Shown here piece by piece: positions 42,766 through 50,909 of a DNA stretch of 64,000 nucleotides. The stretch lies in NCBI GenBank assembly GCA_963743285.1, contig CAVUPF010000008.1, forward strand, positions 1 through 64,000. The letters run 5' to 3'. The notes under the pieces are model-generated. The model was not told where the DNA came from. It worked only from the letters and a program-made list of their open reading frames with translations, and did not search any database. Origin of the DNA: CAVUPF01 sp963743285 (GTDB lineage Bacteria > Actinomycetota > Thermoleophilia > Solirubrobacterales > 70-9). The position numbers were made by a program, and so were the translations under genes. Each line of letters opens with the position of its first letter. Positions within the stretch are counted from its first letter, which is position 1.

Positions 42766-43833
42766 TCAGCCGCCCTCGCCGCCTTCCCAGCCCGCCAGGA
42801 TGCTCTCCACCTCGCCCCGCACCGCCGCCCTCGCCGCCGCCCTGTCCAGTCCCGACATCAGCAGCTCGTCGTAGCGGGTGTCGGCGTGCCTCACCGCGGC
42901 GGTGACGGCGAGCGCCAGCGCCCCGGGCTCCAAGGCGCGCCCGGCGGCGCTACGCCCGACCCGCCCGCTTCCCCGCGCGCAGGCGTGGCGGGCGATCGCA
43001 GCCGCCCGCTCGGCGGGGCAGCCCGGGTAAAGGCGCTCGATCTCCCGCGCTGCGTTCGCGCACAGCTCCTCGTCTTGCCCCGAGCGCCGCTCGCGCTCGC
43101 GAGCCCGCCGTCGTGCTCGCGCCTCCTGATCGGCCAGGCATTCGCGCTCGGCCTGCTCGAGTGCCGCCTCTTCGACCAGCAGCCCTTGGCGCTCGTAGCG
43201 GCGCCGCGAGCGGCTGAAGCGCACGACCACCGCCGCCAGGGCGCTCGCCTTCTTGGCGCGGCGGGTGAGCGCCGCGTCCCCCGCGGCCAAGAAGACCAGG
43301 TGGTCCATGTCCGCGCAGCCCAGGCAGAGTGGCCCGGCGTCCTCCATCAGCAGGAAATCGCCACTGCCGGAGCACTCCGCGCAGGTCCAGTCCTTGAGCG
43401 GCGAGATCGCCACCAGGTCCGGCGGTTTGCTCTGTCGCTGCACCAGGCGCTGGCGCTCCCTCTCGGAGAGCTCCGGCGCGACCCAGTGCGTCCGCCAGGC
43501 CCGCTCCAGCCCGGGATCGCCGCCAGCCGTGAACCGCAGTGCCCGGCGCTCGCGCCTGCCCTCCGGGTAGGGCATCTCGATTGGCTCCAACCCGCGAGCC
43601 TCGGCCCAGCCCCCGAGTGCCTCTATCGCGGCGCAGAGCTTTTCCTCACCGACGGCCGCCTCCCCGGCCAGGTGCTCGGTGCGCCCCCGCCGCCAGCGCT
43701 CCACGGCACTGGGCGAGAGCCAACCGATCCCGACGATCGCATCGATCGCGCTGACCGCGTGACGCTCGGCGAGGGCCGCTTCGGCGGCCCGGGCGACACG
43801 CTGGTCGAGTCTCCGCGCGGAGTCGGTGACCAT
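42766..43833 (-). CDS. DUF2293-domain protein with two CxxC pairs
   Basis: 355 residues from ATG 43833; the frame extends far upstream without plausible sequence. The middle has KDWTCAECSGSGDFLLMEDA and GPLCLGCADMDHLVFLAAGD, two CxxC pairs that could bind zinc. RYERQGLLVEEAALEQAERE follows, and the DUF2293 region RERERRSGQDEELCANAARE, IERLYPGCPAERAAAIARHA, GSGRVGRSAAG and VTAAVRHADTRYDELLMSG. Basic, helical C-terminus suggests nucleic-acid contact. Function unknown. Note the remnant of a DUF5678 gene upstream of its start. Confidence 0.85.
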   Translation of the reverse strand: MVTDSARRLDQRVARAAEAALAERHAVSAIDAIVGIGWLSPSAVERWRRGRTEHLAGEAAVGEEKLCAAIEALGGWAEARGLEPIEMPYPEGRRERRALRFTAGGDPGLERAWRTHWVAPELSERERQRLVQRQSKPPDLVAISPLKDWTCAECSGSGDFLLMEDAGPLCLGCADMDHLVFLAAGDAALTRRAKKASALAAVVVRFSRSRRRYERQGLLVEEAALEQAERECLADQEARARRRARERERRSGQDEELCANAAREIERLYPGCPAERAAAIARHACARGSGRVGRSAAGRALEPGALALAVTAAVRHADTRYDELLMSGLDRAAARAAVRGEVESILAGWEGGEGG

Positions 43834-43868
43834 GGTCCGGTTGTCTAGCGGATTGAGCGAAGGGTCGC

Positions 43869-43934
43869 AATCACGTCGTCGTACACGGCCGCGTCCCGGA
43901 TGCGGACGAGCCGCTTTATGTCGGAATGGGTTGA
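43869..43934 (+). pseudogene. 3' remnant of a DUF5678 gene
   Basis: Twenty-one codons and a TGA read NHVVVHGRVPDADEPLYVGMG, matching the end of the intact gene (DHVIVGGRVPFADEPIYVGLG) with ~70% base identity. No start or N-terminal half is present. Confidence 0.7.
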
Positions 43935-44146
43935 GCCGCAGTCGCAGTTGCCGTAGCTCTATCACCACCGGGAGGATGCGCAGTCGGCGCGGCTCAGTGA
44001 GCCAGTCTTTCGACCCTTCGTGCAGGTCTCGCTCGCGAACGGCGGTCAGGGCACCTCGCAGCAAAGCACGGTTGCGATCGCCGGGCGCCCGCCCATATGG
44101 GTGTGAAGACCGAAACGTATTGTCTGCGCTATGATGCCCAGCTGAG

Positions 44147-44614
44147 ATGACCATCGGCGAGGCCCTCAACCGTCGCTCCGACCTCCAGAAGCGCATCGCG
44201 CAAATTCAGGAGCGCCTCGTCGCCAGCGTACTGGTCCAGGAGGGAGACGAGCCGCCCGAGCGCCCGGAGGAGCTGCTGGGCGAGCTGGACTCGCTCTGTG
44301 AGGAGCTGCAGCTGCTGATCGCCCAGATCAATCACACCAACACCGCCACCAAGCTCTCGAGCGGAGAAACCGTGACCGAAGCCCTCGCAAGGCGCGACGT
44401 GCTCGAGTTGCGCTTGCGCGCGTTGCGCAAGGTGGTGCGGGAGGCGACCGGTGCAGGAGCGCTGGTGTCCCGCTACAGCCGCTCGGAGATCCGCATGGTC
44501 AGGCAGGTGCGGGTGAGCGACGTCCAAGGCCAGGTCGACCTGCTCGCTAAGGACCGGCGCGAGCTCGACACGCTCCTGCAACAGCACAACTGGAGCACGG
44601 CCATGGTCGGATAA
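44147..44614 (+). CDS. DIP1984-family protein
   Basis: 155 residues from ATG 44147. Family blocks: MTIGEALNRRSDLQKRIAQI, QERLVASVLVQEGDEPPERP, LQLLIAQINHTNTATKLSSG, VTEALARRDVLELRLRALRK, RYSRSEIRMVRQVRVSDVQG and LDTLLQQHNWSTAMVG. Entirely alpha-helical, likely coiled coil. The family is found as single genes in actinobacteria and firmicutes; its role is not established. Complete in length. Single gene; no operon partner. Confidence 0.85.
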   Translation: MTIGEALNRRSDLQKRIAQIQERLVASVLVQEGDEPPERPEELLGELDSLCEELQLLIAQINHTNTATKLSSGETVTEALARRDVLELRLRALRKVVREATGAGALVSRYSRSEIRMVRQVRVSDVQGQVDLLAKDRRELDTLLQQHNWSTAMVG

Positions 44615-45183
44615 GGCTCAGCAGGTAGTCCCGAAGGGCGAGCGCCAGGCCAGCGACCCGGCCAAAAGGGCCGCGACCAGGGATCGAAACCCCTACCGGT
44701 TGCGCCGGGGCGGCGCAAAGACCAAGCACCGTCAGCCCAGCAACGGGCAACGTGCAGCGCGCATCCGGCATCGAGCACGACCAGGCGCTGACTTCCGGAT
44801 GAGGGTGGGTAAGGGGACAAGCCGTGGGCCAAGCTCGACCTAAATAAGTAACACGAGAAGTCGATCGCAAGACGCGCATTTGCTATGCGGATCGTCTGAC
44901 TCCGCATCCACGCCGTCGCTTCAGATCCGCCTGCCGAGTCTTTTCAACCCACCGGTTTGAGTTGGATGATCGATTCCTCTCAGGCGCCCAGCACGTCAAT
45001 GGAGGGACGATCTAGCCGAACCAAGTCGGTTCTTCGTCGAGTCCACTTTGCCGCTAAGCTCGTGGCGTGGGCGTCGATCTCGGCCGTATGTCGAGATTGG
45101 CCTTGCGCAGGCTTGACCCGCCACTACCAGCCGGATAGGGTCGCGCCCACTCCGTCCTCGTCCCCAATCTTAGGAGATACTCC
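44615..45183. other. 569-bp intergenic region before a stalk-protein gene
   Basis: No convincing coding frame. A GGATCGAAACCCC string at ~44685 resembles a tRNA T-arm but no cloverleaf can be drawn around it. TTAGGAGAT at ~45170 is the Shine-Dalgarno of the next gene. Confidence 0.35.
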
Positions 45184-45924
45184 GTGAATCAGATCCGCAA
45201 TCGGCTCACGTACGCAAACGTGATGTCGACCATCGCCGTCTTCCTCGTCTTGGGCGGCGCCACCGCTCTCGCCGCCGCCAAGCTCGGAAAGAACAGCGTC
45301 GGCACCAACCAGATCAAGAAGAATGCGGTCACCACCGCGAAGATCAAGAATGGCGCGGTCACCGGTGCAAAGGTCCAGAGCGGCTCGTTGACCGGCACCC
45401 AGATCAACGCTTCGACCCTGGGCACGGTGCCAGCGGCTACCAACGCTACCAACGCTACCAACGCTACCAACGCTACCAACGCCGGCAACGCCAAGACGGT
45501 TAACGGTCAGACTGCGACCAAGATTTTCAGGACTCTTACTCCAGGGGAAAAAGAAGTCGACGTCGCGACGATCTCAGGTTTCACGTTCAAAGCGAGCTGT
45601 GAAAAAACTGAAGCCAGTGCAACGCTTACAGCTCCGTCCTCGGCGGGTACAGTGCTCAGCGCTGAGGGAAACGGAGAGAATCTCGGTACCGCTACTTCGA
45701 TCTTCGAATACGCGTCGAGCAAAGCTGGAGAAACATCGACGATCAGCCTTAGTGAAGGTCGCTCCGGGACAGCCACAGTCAAAAACACCTACGGAGAGTC
45801 GTCCTTTTCTGGAGCGACAAGCACCGGCACCGTCATTAGCGGCGAGCTGGGCTTTGACTACGGCACCTTTAACGAAGAAGCGCCCGAAAGGTGCGTGGTC
45901 TTCGGTCAGGTTACCTCAGGCTGA
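45184..45924 (+). CDS. Membrane-anchored stalk protein with beta-rich head
   Basis: 246 residues; GTG 45184 with AGGAGA upstream. Anchor at ~13-36 (NVMSTIAVFLVLGGATALAA). Stalk at ~40-82: KLGKNSVGTNQIKKNAVTTA, KIKNGAVTGAKVQSGSLTGT, QINASTLGTVPAA, then a tandem ATNATNATNATNA repeat. The head (~105-246) is beta-rich with two Cys (FKASCEKTEASATLTAPSSA ... PERCVVFGQVTS). The same anchor-stalk plan as at 7535 with an unrelated head, so the stalk acts as a common display module. A strong hairpin follows the stop. Confidence 0.85.
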   Translation: MNQIRNRLTYANVMSTIAVFLVLGGATALAAAKLGKNSVGTNQIKKNAVTTAKIKNGAVTGAKVQSGSLTGTQINASTLGTVPAATNATNATNATNATNAGNAKTVNGQTATKIFRTLTPGEKEVDVATISGFTFKASCEKTEASATLTAPSSAGTVLSAEGNGENLGTATSIFEYASSKAGETSTISLSEGRSGTATVKNTYGESSFSGATSTGTVISGELGFDYGTFNEEAPERCVVFGQVTSG

Positions 45925-45942
45925 GTCGGTTCGAAGGTAGCG

Positions 45943-45983
45943 AGGTGAAGATAGAGCCGGCAAGCCTGGCTCTATCTTCACCT
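45943..45983. terminator. Perfect 16-bp stem-loop after the stalk-protein gene
   Basis: AGGTGAAGATAGAGCC (45943-45958) pairs perfectly with GGCTCTATCTTCACCT (45968-45983) around a 9-nt loop. It lies 18 bp after the stop codon. No T tract follows, as is common in actinobacterial terminators. Confidence 0.7.
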
Positions 45984-46379
45984 GCGAGTTTCCGATCGCC
46001 GCTCCGGATGGTGGGAGCCAACGATCCCGCTCCTTTGGTAGTCATATAGTGGTCCCAAGATTTCACCCAGCGACGCGTGCTCCAAGATCGACTCTCCGAC
46101 CTCGACTCGCCTTCGATTGCCGGTTCAGGTTCGCAGCGGGTGAAGACTGATCTTGCGGATCTCGGCGGTACGATCGGCCAGACTCATCTCCGCCGGACGA
46201 CCAACCGGTCGCTGCTCAGTTCCAACTACGCCAGGAATGCGCTGGCAGCTCTAGTACCATCCGAGCCGCTGGCTCCGTCAGCCGATCCCGAGCACCCCGA
46301 CCTGAGCGGCCTGGATCGCAGAGCCACTCGCGCAGCCGCTGGCGCTGATCGTCATCGTGAGTTTCCTGGACACCGGGCC

Positions 46380-46900
46380 CTAGAAGTTGAAGTTCGGCTG
46401 GGCGCCGAATGGCTGGTTGACCTGTTCGGGAGAGGTGGAGTTACTGGAGAAGTTTAGGCCTTCGCCTTCGCCGAACTTCTTGCCGTCTAGCAGGATACGG
46501 ATCCGACTTCGCGGGGTTCGGAGCCGTTTGCGGCGGCGACGATCGGCTCGATTTCGCCGTAGATGACCTTGAAGTCGCCGGAGCGCTGCGTCCAGGAGTT
46601 TTCGCTGAGCGGGTAGGCAAATTCGCTACGTTCGGACAGTGGCGAGGAGCCGCCGCTGGGGTTGGCGACGAAGCTGACCGCAGTCTGCAGGTCGCTTGCG
46701 GTGACCGAGCCTTCGGCGATCTGCTGAGCGCCGACCGCGCCGTTGGCGATCTGGTTGGCGACCACGGCGCCGCGCGCGATCTTGCCGGCCCGCCCCGCTT
46801 CGGGAGCGATTTTGTTGGTCTTGATCGGATTGGCGGCGATGTTGGAGGAGTGGATCTCGCCGGCTGCCCAGGCGACGCCACCGGCCGGGGCGAGGCCAGC
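46380..46900 (-). pseudogene. Stalk-protein paralogue, 5' truncated and frameshifted
   Basis: Minus-strand sense from ~46890: IHSSNIAANPIKTNKIAPEA, KIARGAVVANQIANGAVGAQ, QIAEGSVTASDLQTAVSFVA, then a head SPLSERSEFAYPLSENSWTQ, DFKVIYGEIEPIVAAANGSE. This frame stops at ~46487; the end lies in another frame as EGLNFSSNSTSPEQVNQPFG, AQPNFNF, stop at ~46380. No membrane anchor is found upstream: that part runs into the start of the M48 protease gene. Third copy of the stalk module. Confidence 0.75.
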
Positions 46901-46961
46901 GCCCCCGCCTGGGTGCGCAGAGCTCCCACTTCTAGCACGCGAAGCGTGCAGTGGATCGCCC

Positions 46962-47870
46962 ATGCACACCCAGGCAGAAAGCACTCGAACCCCCCGCCCC
47001 CGCGCCATCTCTCCTGGCGAGATCAGCGGCCTCACCCTCTACCTGCTGACCCTCTGCGTGGAGGCGATCCTGGGGTTGCCGGTCCGCTGGCTCCTCGCCT
47101 ACCTTGGCGCTGCGATCGTGGGAGCGGTCTTCCCACTCAGGCTGAGCGACTCGGTGCTCGCCTGGCTTGCCGCCCTGGCTCCGATCGCCTGGTCGCTGAT
47201 CGCCCTTGCTCTACCCGGTCGCGGCCGGCTCTGGGCCCGCCGGCTCGGCGCTCGTCGGCCCAGCGCCACAGAGGCCGGCGCCCTCGATGAGGCCCTCGCC
47301 ATGCTGGCGAGCGCCGACCCGAGCCTCCCCGCCCCACCCGCCTGCTACGTCCTCGATCAGCCGCTCCCCGAAGCGGCGGTTCGCGGCGGCGCCCTGATCC
47401 TCAGCCGCCCCCTGCTTGAGTCCGAATCGCTCACCGCCATCCTCGCCCACGAGCTCGGCCATGCCGAGAGCCTCGACGGCCGCCTCACCGAGGCACTTGA
47501 GCGCCTCACCCTCTGGGAGGACCCGCTGGCCCTGCCCCGCCCCGACGCCTATCCCGCCGCGCAGGAAGACCGTAGCGGCGCCCTCACCTGGGCCCTTGCC
47601 CGCTGGACGCTGCGCCTCGCCGGCGGCAGCTTTGCCCAACGCCTCCTCGCGCCCCTCTGGGCCACCTACTGGCGCTCTCGTGAGTACGCCGCCGATGCCT
47701 TCGCCGCCTCCCTGGGCGAGGCCCAAGACCTCGCCCGTCACCTCGCCGATCAGGAGCTGGCATTCGATGTGCCCCAGCCCGGCCTGCTCTTCAAGGCCTC
47801 CCAGCACCCGCCGGTGGCGCTGCGCATCGAGCGACTGCTCGCAAGCCCCGAGCCGGGGAGGTTGCGATGA
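46962..47870 (+). CDS. M48-family membrane metalloprotease
   Basis: 302 residues from ATG 46962. Two or three N-terminal membrane helices (GLTLYLLTLCVEAILGLPVR, LAYLGAAIVGAVFPLRLS, WLAALAPIAWSLIALALPGR). The zinc site HExxH is in LTAILAHELGHAESLDGRL, and the downstream Glu ligand region is SREYAADAFAASLG. These are the HtpX/Ste24-type hallmarks. Such proteases degrade or mature membrane and secreted proteins. The open frame upstream of 46962 overlaps the stalk pseudogene on the other strand and is not used. Confidence 0.9.
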   Translation: MHTQAESTRTPRPRAISPGEISGLTLYLLTLCVEAILGLPVRWLLAYLGAAIVGAVFPLRLSDSVLAWLAALAPIAWSLIALALPGRGRLWARRLGARRPSATEAGALDEALAMLASADPSLPAPPACYVLDQPLPEAAVRGGALILSRPLLESESLTAILAHELGHAESLDGRLTEALERLTLWEDPLALPRPDAYPAAQEDRSGALTWALARWTLRLAGGSFAQRLLAPLWATYWRSREYAADAFAASLGEAQDLARHLADQELAFDVPQPGLLFKASQHPPVALRIERLLASPEPGRLR

Positions 47871-48055
47871 GTGTCGCATCGATTCTGGAGGCGAGCCGCT
47901 ACAGGAAGGCCCCCACATCCAAGAGCCGGTCGCGACCCCGAGGCTGGCGGTTCTCGGGAAGGGCCTGCTGCGCCGCCACGCGGCCTGTCGACTCGCTTTT
48001 TCGCAACTTGCGCTGCGCCACCGGTTCGCCCCTCGAGGTCTACGTGCCGACGTAG
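47867..48055 (+). CDS. Doubtful 62-codon ORF after the protease
   Basis: ATG overlaps the protease stop (ATGA), which would allow coupling, but the sequence (basic, Arg/Ser/Pro-rich: SRYRKAPTSKSRSRPRGWRF) matches no domain and runs into the opposite GNAT gene. Weak candidate; may be GC-rich shadow. Confidence 0.15.
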   Translation: MSVASILEASRYRKAPTSKSRSRPRGWRFSGRACCAATRPVDSLFRNLRCATGSPLEVYVPT

Positions 48056-48477
48056 CGGGCGAAGTGATGCGAGACGATGACCAGGTCTGCGTTCAGGTAG
48101 AGCCGGTGCGCGTCGGCTCGGTCCAGGCCGACGCCCGAGTCGAGGTGGAGCTGCTCGCAGCCGAGCCGCTTGCCCTCCTCGAGCAGCCAGTCGAGCAGGC
48201 TCCGGCCGCGGCCCCGGCGCCTGGCCTGCGGCAGCGTAGAGAGGTCATCGACGTAGAGGTAGTGGCCCCATGCGAGGCTGTTGCCGGTGCGAAATCCCGC
48301 CACGGCTACAGCGCTTTGCTCCCCCTCCTCGAACGCGCCGATCAGGCGGTAGCCCTCCGGTCGCTGCAGGTCATCGACGCGACGAGCGAATGACTGCTCG
48401 TCTGCGAGCTCCGTCCGCAGCGCCTGCATCGCATCGAAGCCCAGGCCGGTATCGGGCGGGAGCAGCTCGCGAATCAC
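48040..48477 (-). CDS. GNAT-family N-acetyltransferase
   Basis: 145 residues from GTG 48477, 6 nt after TACGAT on the minus strand (leaderless type). GNAT core: GYRLIGAFEEGEQSAVAVAG, LAWGHYLYVDDLSTLPQARR, RGRGRSLLDWLLEEGKRLGC (acetyl-CoA pyrophosphate loop Q-A-R-R-R-G-R-G) and LHLDSGVGLDRADAHRLYLN. Full length for a small GNAT. Substrate unknown. Confidence 0.88.
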   Translation of the reverse strand: MIRELLPPDTGLGFDAMQALRTELADEQSFARRVDDLQRPEGYRLIGAFEEGEQSAVAVAGFRTGNSLAWGHYLYVDDLSTLPQARRRGRGRSLLDWLLEEGKRLGCEQLHLDSGVGLDRADAHRLYLNADLVIVSHHFARYVGT

Positions 48478-48592
48478 CGCCGCATCGTAGGCCCTCCACT
48501 TTGTATTCGCCGCCGGCGAGCTCTACCCCCTCTCTCGCGCGGCGAACCGGTGGATGTAGGGTCCTCGTCCAAGGCTCCGGAGAGGAGGAGGA

Positions 48593-48868
48593 ATGGCGGT
48601 CAAGCTGCATTGCTGCTCGCACACATGGGTGAAGGTCAGCGCGCACCCATGCTGGAAGGTGCAGAAGGCGTTGGACGAAGCGGAGGTGGACTACGAAGTG
48701 GTCAAGCACCCCGCATTCCCGCGCAGCAAGCGCACCGCCTACATCGAGCTGACCGGAGGGGAGAAGGCGCTGCCCGCGATCCAGCTCGAGGACGGCACGG
48801 TGATCCGCGAAGAGTCGAGCGACCTCGCGGCGAGGGTGCGGGAGGGCAGGCTCAGCGCCGCGAGCTGA
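48593..48868 (+). CDS. Glutathione S-transferase N-terminal/glutaredoxin-like protein
   Basis: 91 residues from ATG 48593 with a strong GAGGAGGA directly upstream. Thioredoxin-like fold: VKLHCCSHTWVKVSAHPCWK, VQKALDEAEVDYEVVKHPAF and the cis-Pro segment LPAIQLEDGTVIREESSDLA, which matches the GST N-terminal domain (LP.L...G..i.ES..I). A CC pair and another Cys at ~20 are present. No C-terminal helical GST domain. May act in thiol redox chemistry or binding. Confidence 0.75.
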   Translation: MAVKLHCCSHTWVKVSAHPCWKVQKALDEAEVDYEVVKHPAFPRSKRTAYIELTGGEKALPAIQLEDGTVIREESSDLAARVREGRLSAAS

Positions 48869-49014
48869 TTGCCGCAGCTCGACGCCCGCTCGCCGACCGC
48901 CTCGAGGTTGGCGTGCCCGGCTTGGCGGCGTTCGCTGCGCGGGCTTGCGCCATCTGCCCGAGCCCCTTCACGGCCGTGGGCGCTCGCAAGCCTGGTGGCT
49001 GACGAGCGGCCTGG

Positions 49015-49545
49015 CTATTTATGCGAGCCCGGATCGCCTATGTCGTCGAGCAGCTCGAGCATCTTCTCGTGGTAGGCGAGGCCGGCGATCAGGGTGCGCT
49101 CCGAGCGCTCCCAGCCCTCGATCTGGCGCACCTCGTCGAGATAGCCCCGCAGCTCCTCCAGCTTGGCGTGGTGCCAGGCGGCGCGCGCCTTGACCAGCAA
49201 GCCCGGCTCGGCGCCCGCGAAGACCTTGAGCATGACTTCGTCGCGCAGCTGCGGAGGGGCGGCGCTTGGCTCCGCAGCCCAGGCGCGCAGCGCCTCGCGG
49301 CCTTCAGTGGTGAGCGTGTAGCTCTTGCGGCGACGGCCGCCGGGCTCCTGCGTCACCGATAGGTAGCCGCCCTCGGCGAGGCGGGCCGGCTCCTCGTAGG
49401 CGGTCGTGTGGGGAACCGGCCAGAAGTTCTCAATTGACTTCTCGAGCGCCTGCTTGATGTCGTAAGAGGTCGCCTCGCCGAGCTGGTCGAGCAAGGCCAG
49501 CAGCGCATAGGAGGTGGTCGTCAGGCGGATCGACTTGCGTTTCAT
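49015..49545 (-). CDS. PadR-family transcriptional regulator
   Basis: 176 residues from ATG 49545. Winged helix at ~8-90: TSYALLALLDQLGEATSYDI, FWPVPHTTAYEEPARLAEGG and YLSVTQEPGGRRRKSYTLTT (the beta wing). Then the helical dimerisation tail VKARAAWHHAKLEELRGYLD. PadR proteins repress detoxification or catabolic genes and release DNA on ligand binding. It is divergent from the flavin monooxygenase-hydrolase pair, its likely target. Confidence 0.92.
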   Translation of the reverse strand: MKRKSIRLTTTSYALLALLDQLGEATSYDIKQALEKSIENFWPVPHTTAYEEPARLAEGGYLSVTQEPGGRRRKSYTLTTEGREALRAWAAEPSAAPPQLRDEVMLKVFAGAEPGLLVKARAAWHHAKLEELRGYLDEVRQIEGWERSERTLIAGLAYHEKMLELLDDIGDPGSHK

Positions 49546-49607
49546 GGTTCGTGTCGTATAGTACGGGACGAATTGTCAATAGAAAGCTACGCGCAGCGGA
49601 GGTCGGC
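49546..49607. promoter_or_regulatory. Divergent promoter/operator between padR and the monooxygenase
   Basis: The 62-bp gap has a dyad TTCGTGTCG ... GGGACGAA centred near 49560, with TATAGT inside (about 49557). Probable PadR binding site overlapping the promoters. A Shine-Dalgarno GCGGAGG precedes the monooxygenase ATG. Confidence 0.45.
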
Positions 49608-50909
49608 ATGAGCGACAGCGGAAACGGCAACGGCAGGTCCCACGACTACGACGCGGTGATCGTCGGCGCGAGCCTAGCGGGCGCTACCACGGCGATCCTG
49701 CTCGGGCGCGCCGGAGCGAGCGTCGCCCTGGTCGAGAAGCAGCCTGACCCGCAGGCCTTCAAGCGCATCTGCTCCCACTTCATCCACGCCTCCGCGGTGC
49801 CGACGATCGAGCGGCTCGGCCTCATGGAGCCGATCATTGACGCGGGTGGCGTGCGCTCGCGGATGCACGCCTGGACGCGCTGGGGCTGGATCGAAGCGCC
49901 GTCCGATCGCGCCGGGCTGGGCGTCAACCTACGCCGCGAGCTACTCGACCCGATGGTTCGAGAAGCAGCGGCGGCGACCCCGGGCGTCGAGCTGCTCCTC
50001 GGCCGGGCGGCGCAGGCCCTGCTGCGCGACGGCGACGCGGTCACCGGAGTGAGCGTCCGCGCCCCCAGCGGCGAGGAGTCAGAGCTGTCGGCGAGGCTGG
50101 TGGTCGGCGCTGACGGCCGCGACTCCAAGATCGCCCAGCTCTCCGGCGTCGAGGAAAAGGTCCTCCCCCACGGGCGCTTCGCCTACGGCGGCTATTTCGA
50201 GGGCGAGCAGCCCAAGTACGCGCCCGACGGCTCGATCTGGATGCTGGACCCCCACTGGGGCGCGGCGTTCCCGACCGACAGCGGCCTGGTCTTCTACGCG
50301 GCGATGCCGACCATGGAGCTGCTGCCCGAGTTCAAGCGCGATCCAACGGCGGCGCTGATCTCTTACATCGAAGCCCTCCCCGAGGCGCCGCCGATCCACT
50401 CCGCCCGGCCGGTGGAGCAGGTCCTCGGCAAGATCGAGATGCCGAACCGGGTGCGCGTCCCGACCGCGCCGGGGCTGGCCCTGACCGGCGACGCGGCGCT
50501 GGCCACCGACCCGCTCTTCGGCGTCGGCTGTGGCTGGGCGTTTCAGTCCGGCGAATGGCTCGCCGACAGCGTCATGCCGGCGCTGCGCGGCGAGGAGTCC
50601 CTGGACCGCGGCTTGAGGCGCTATCGCCGGCTCCACAAACGCCGGCTGGGCGGTCACGCCTTCATGATTCACGACTACGCCACCGGCCGCAGGCTCAACC
50701 GCGGCGAACGGGCGCTGTTCGCCGCCGCCGCCCGCGACCCGAAGGTCGCGGCGAGGTTCGACAAGTTCGCGACCCGCCAGGTCGGGCCGGCCCGCATGCT
50801 CGCGACCACGATCCCGCGCTCGCTGATGGTCAACCTGCGGCACTCGCGGAGACGGCGCGAGGGGACGCCCGCCGGCGGCGACGGCCGCGCGCAGGCCGCG
50901 GTCCAATGA
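49608..50909 (+). CDS. FAD-dependent monooxygenase (geranylgeranyl reductase/PHBH-like)
   Basis: 433 residues from ATG 49608 (GGAGG upstream). FAD motif YDAVIVGASLAGATTAILLG (GxGxxG variant), then the acidic end of beta 2 SVALVEKQPDPQAFKRICSH. The second FAD/NADPH motif RLVVGADGRDSKIAQLSG (DG). The third FAD motif LALTGDAALATDPLFGVGCG (GD). These define group A flavoprotein hydroxylases. The next gene overlaps its stop (ATGA). Likely oxidises an aromatic or polyketide-like compound, with PadR sensing it. Confidence 0.88.
   Translation: MSDSGNGNGRSHDYDAVIVGASLAGATTAILLGRAGASVALVEKQPDPQAFKRICSHFIHASAVPTIERLGLMEPIIDAGGVRSRMHAWTRWGWIEAPSDRAGLGVNLRRELLDPMVREAAAATPGVELLLGRAAQALLRDGDAVTGVSVRAPSGEESELSARLVVGADGRDSKIAQLSGVEEKVLPHGRFAYGGYFEGEQPKYAPDGSIWMLDPHWGAAFPTDSGLVFYAAMPTMELLPEFKRDPTAALISYIEALPEAPPIHSARPVEQVLGKIEMPNRVRVPTAPGLALTGDAALATDPLFGVGCGWAFQSGEWLADSVMPALRGEESLDRGLRRYRRLHKRRLGGHAFMIHDYATGRRLNRGERALFAAAARDPKVAARFDKFATRQVGPARMLATTIPRSLMVNLRHSRRRREGTPAGGDGRAQAAVQ

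Noticed and set aside
44680..44712. GGATCGAAACCCC string resembling a tRNA T-arm
   Set aside because: No matching acceptor, D or anticodon stems within 90 bp on either strand.
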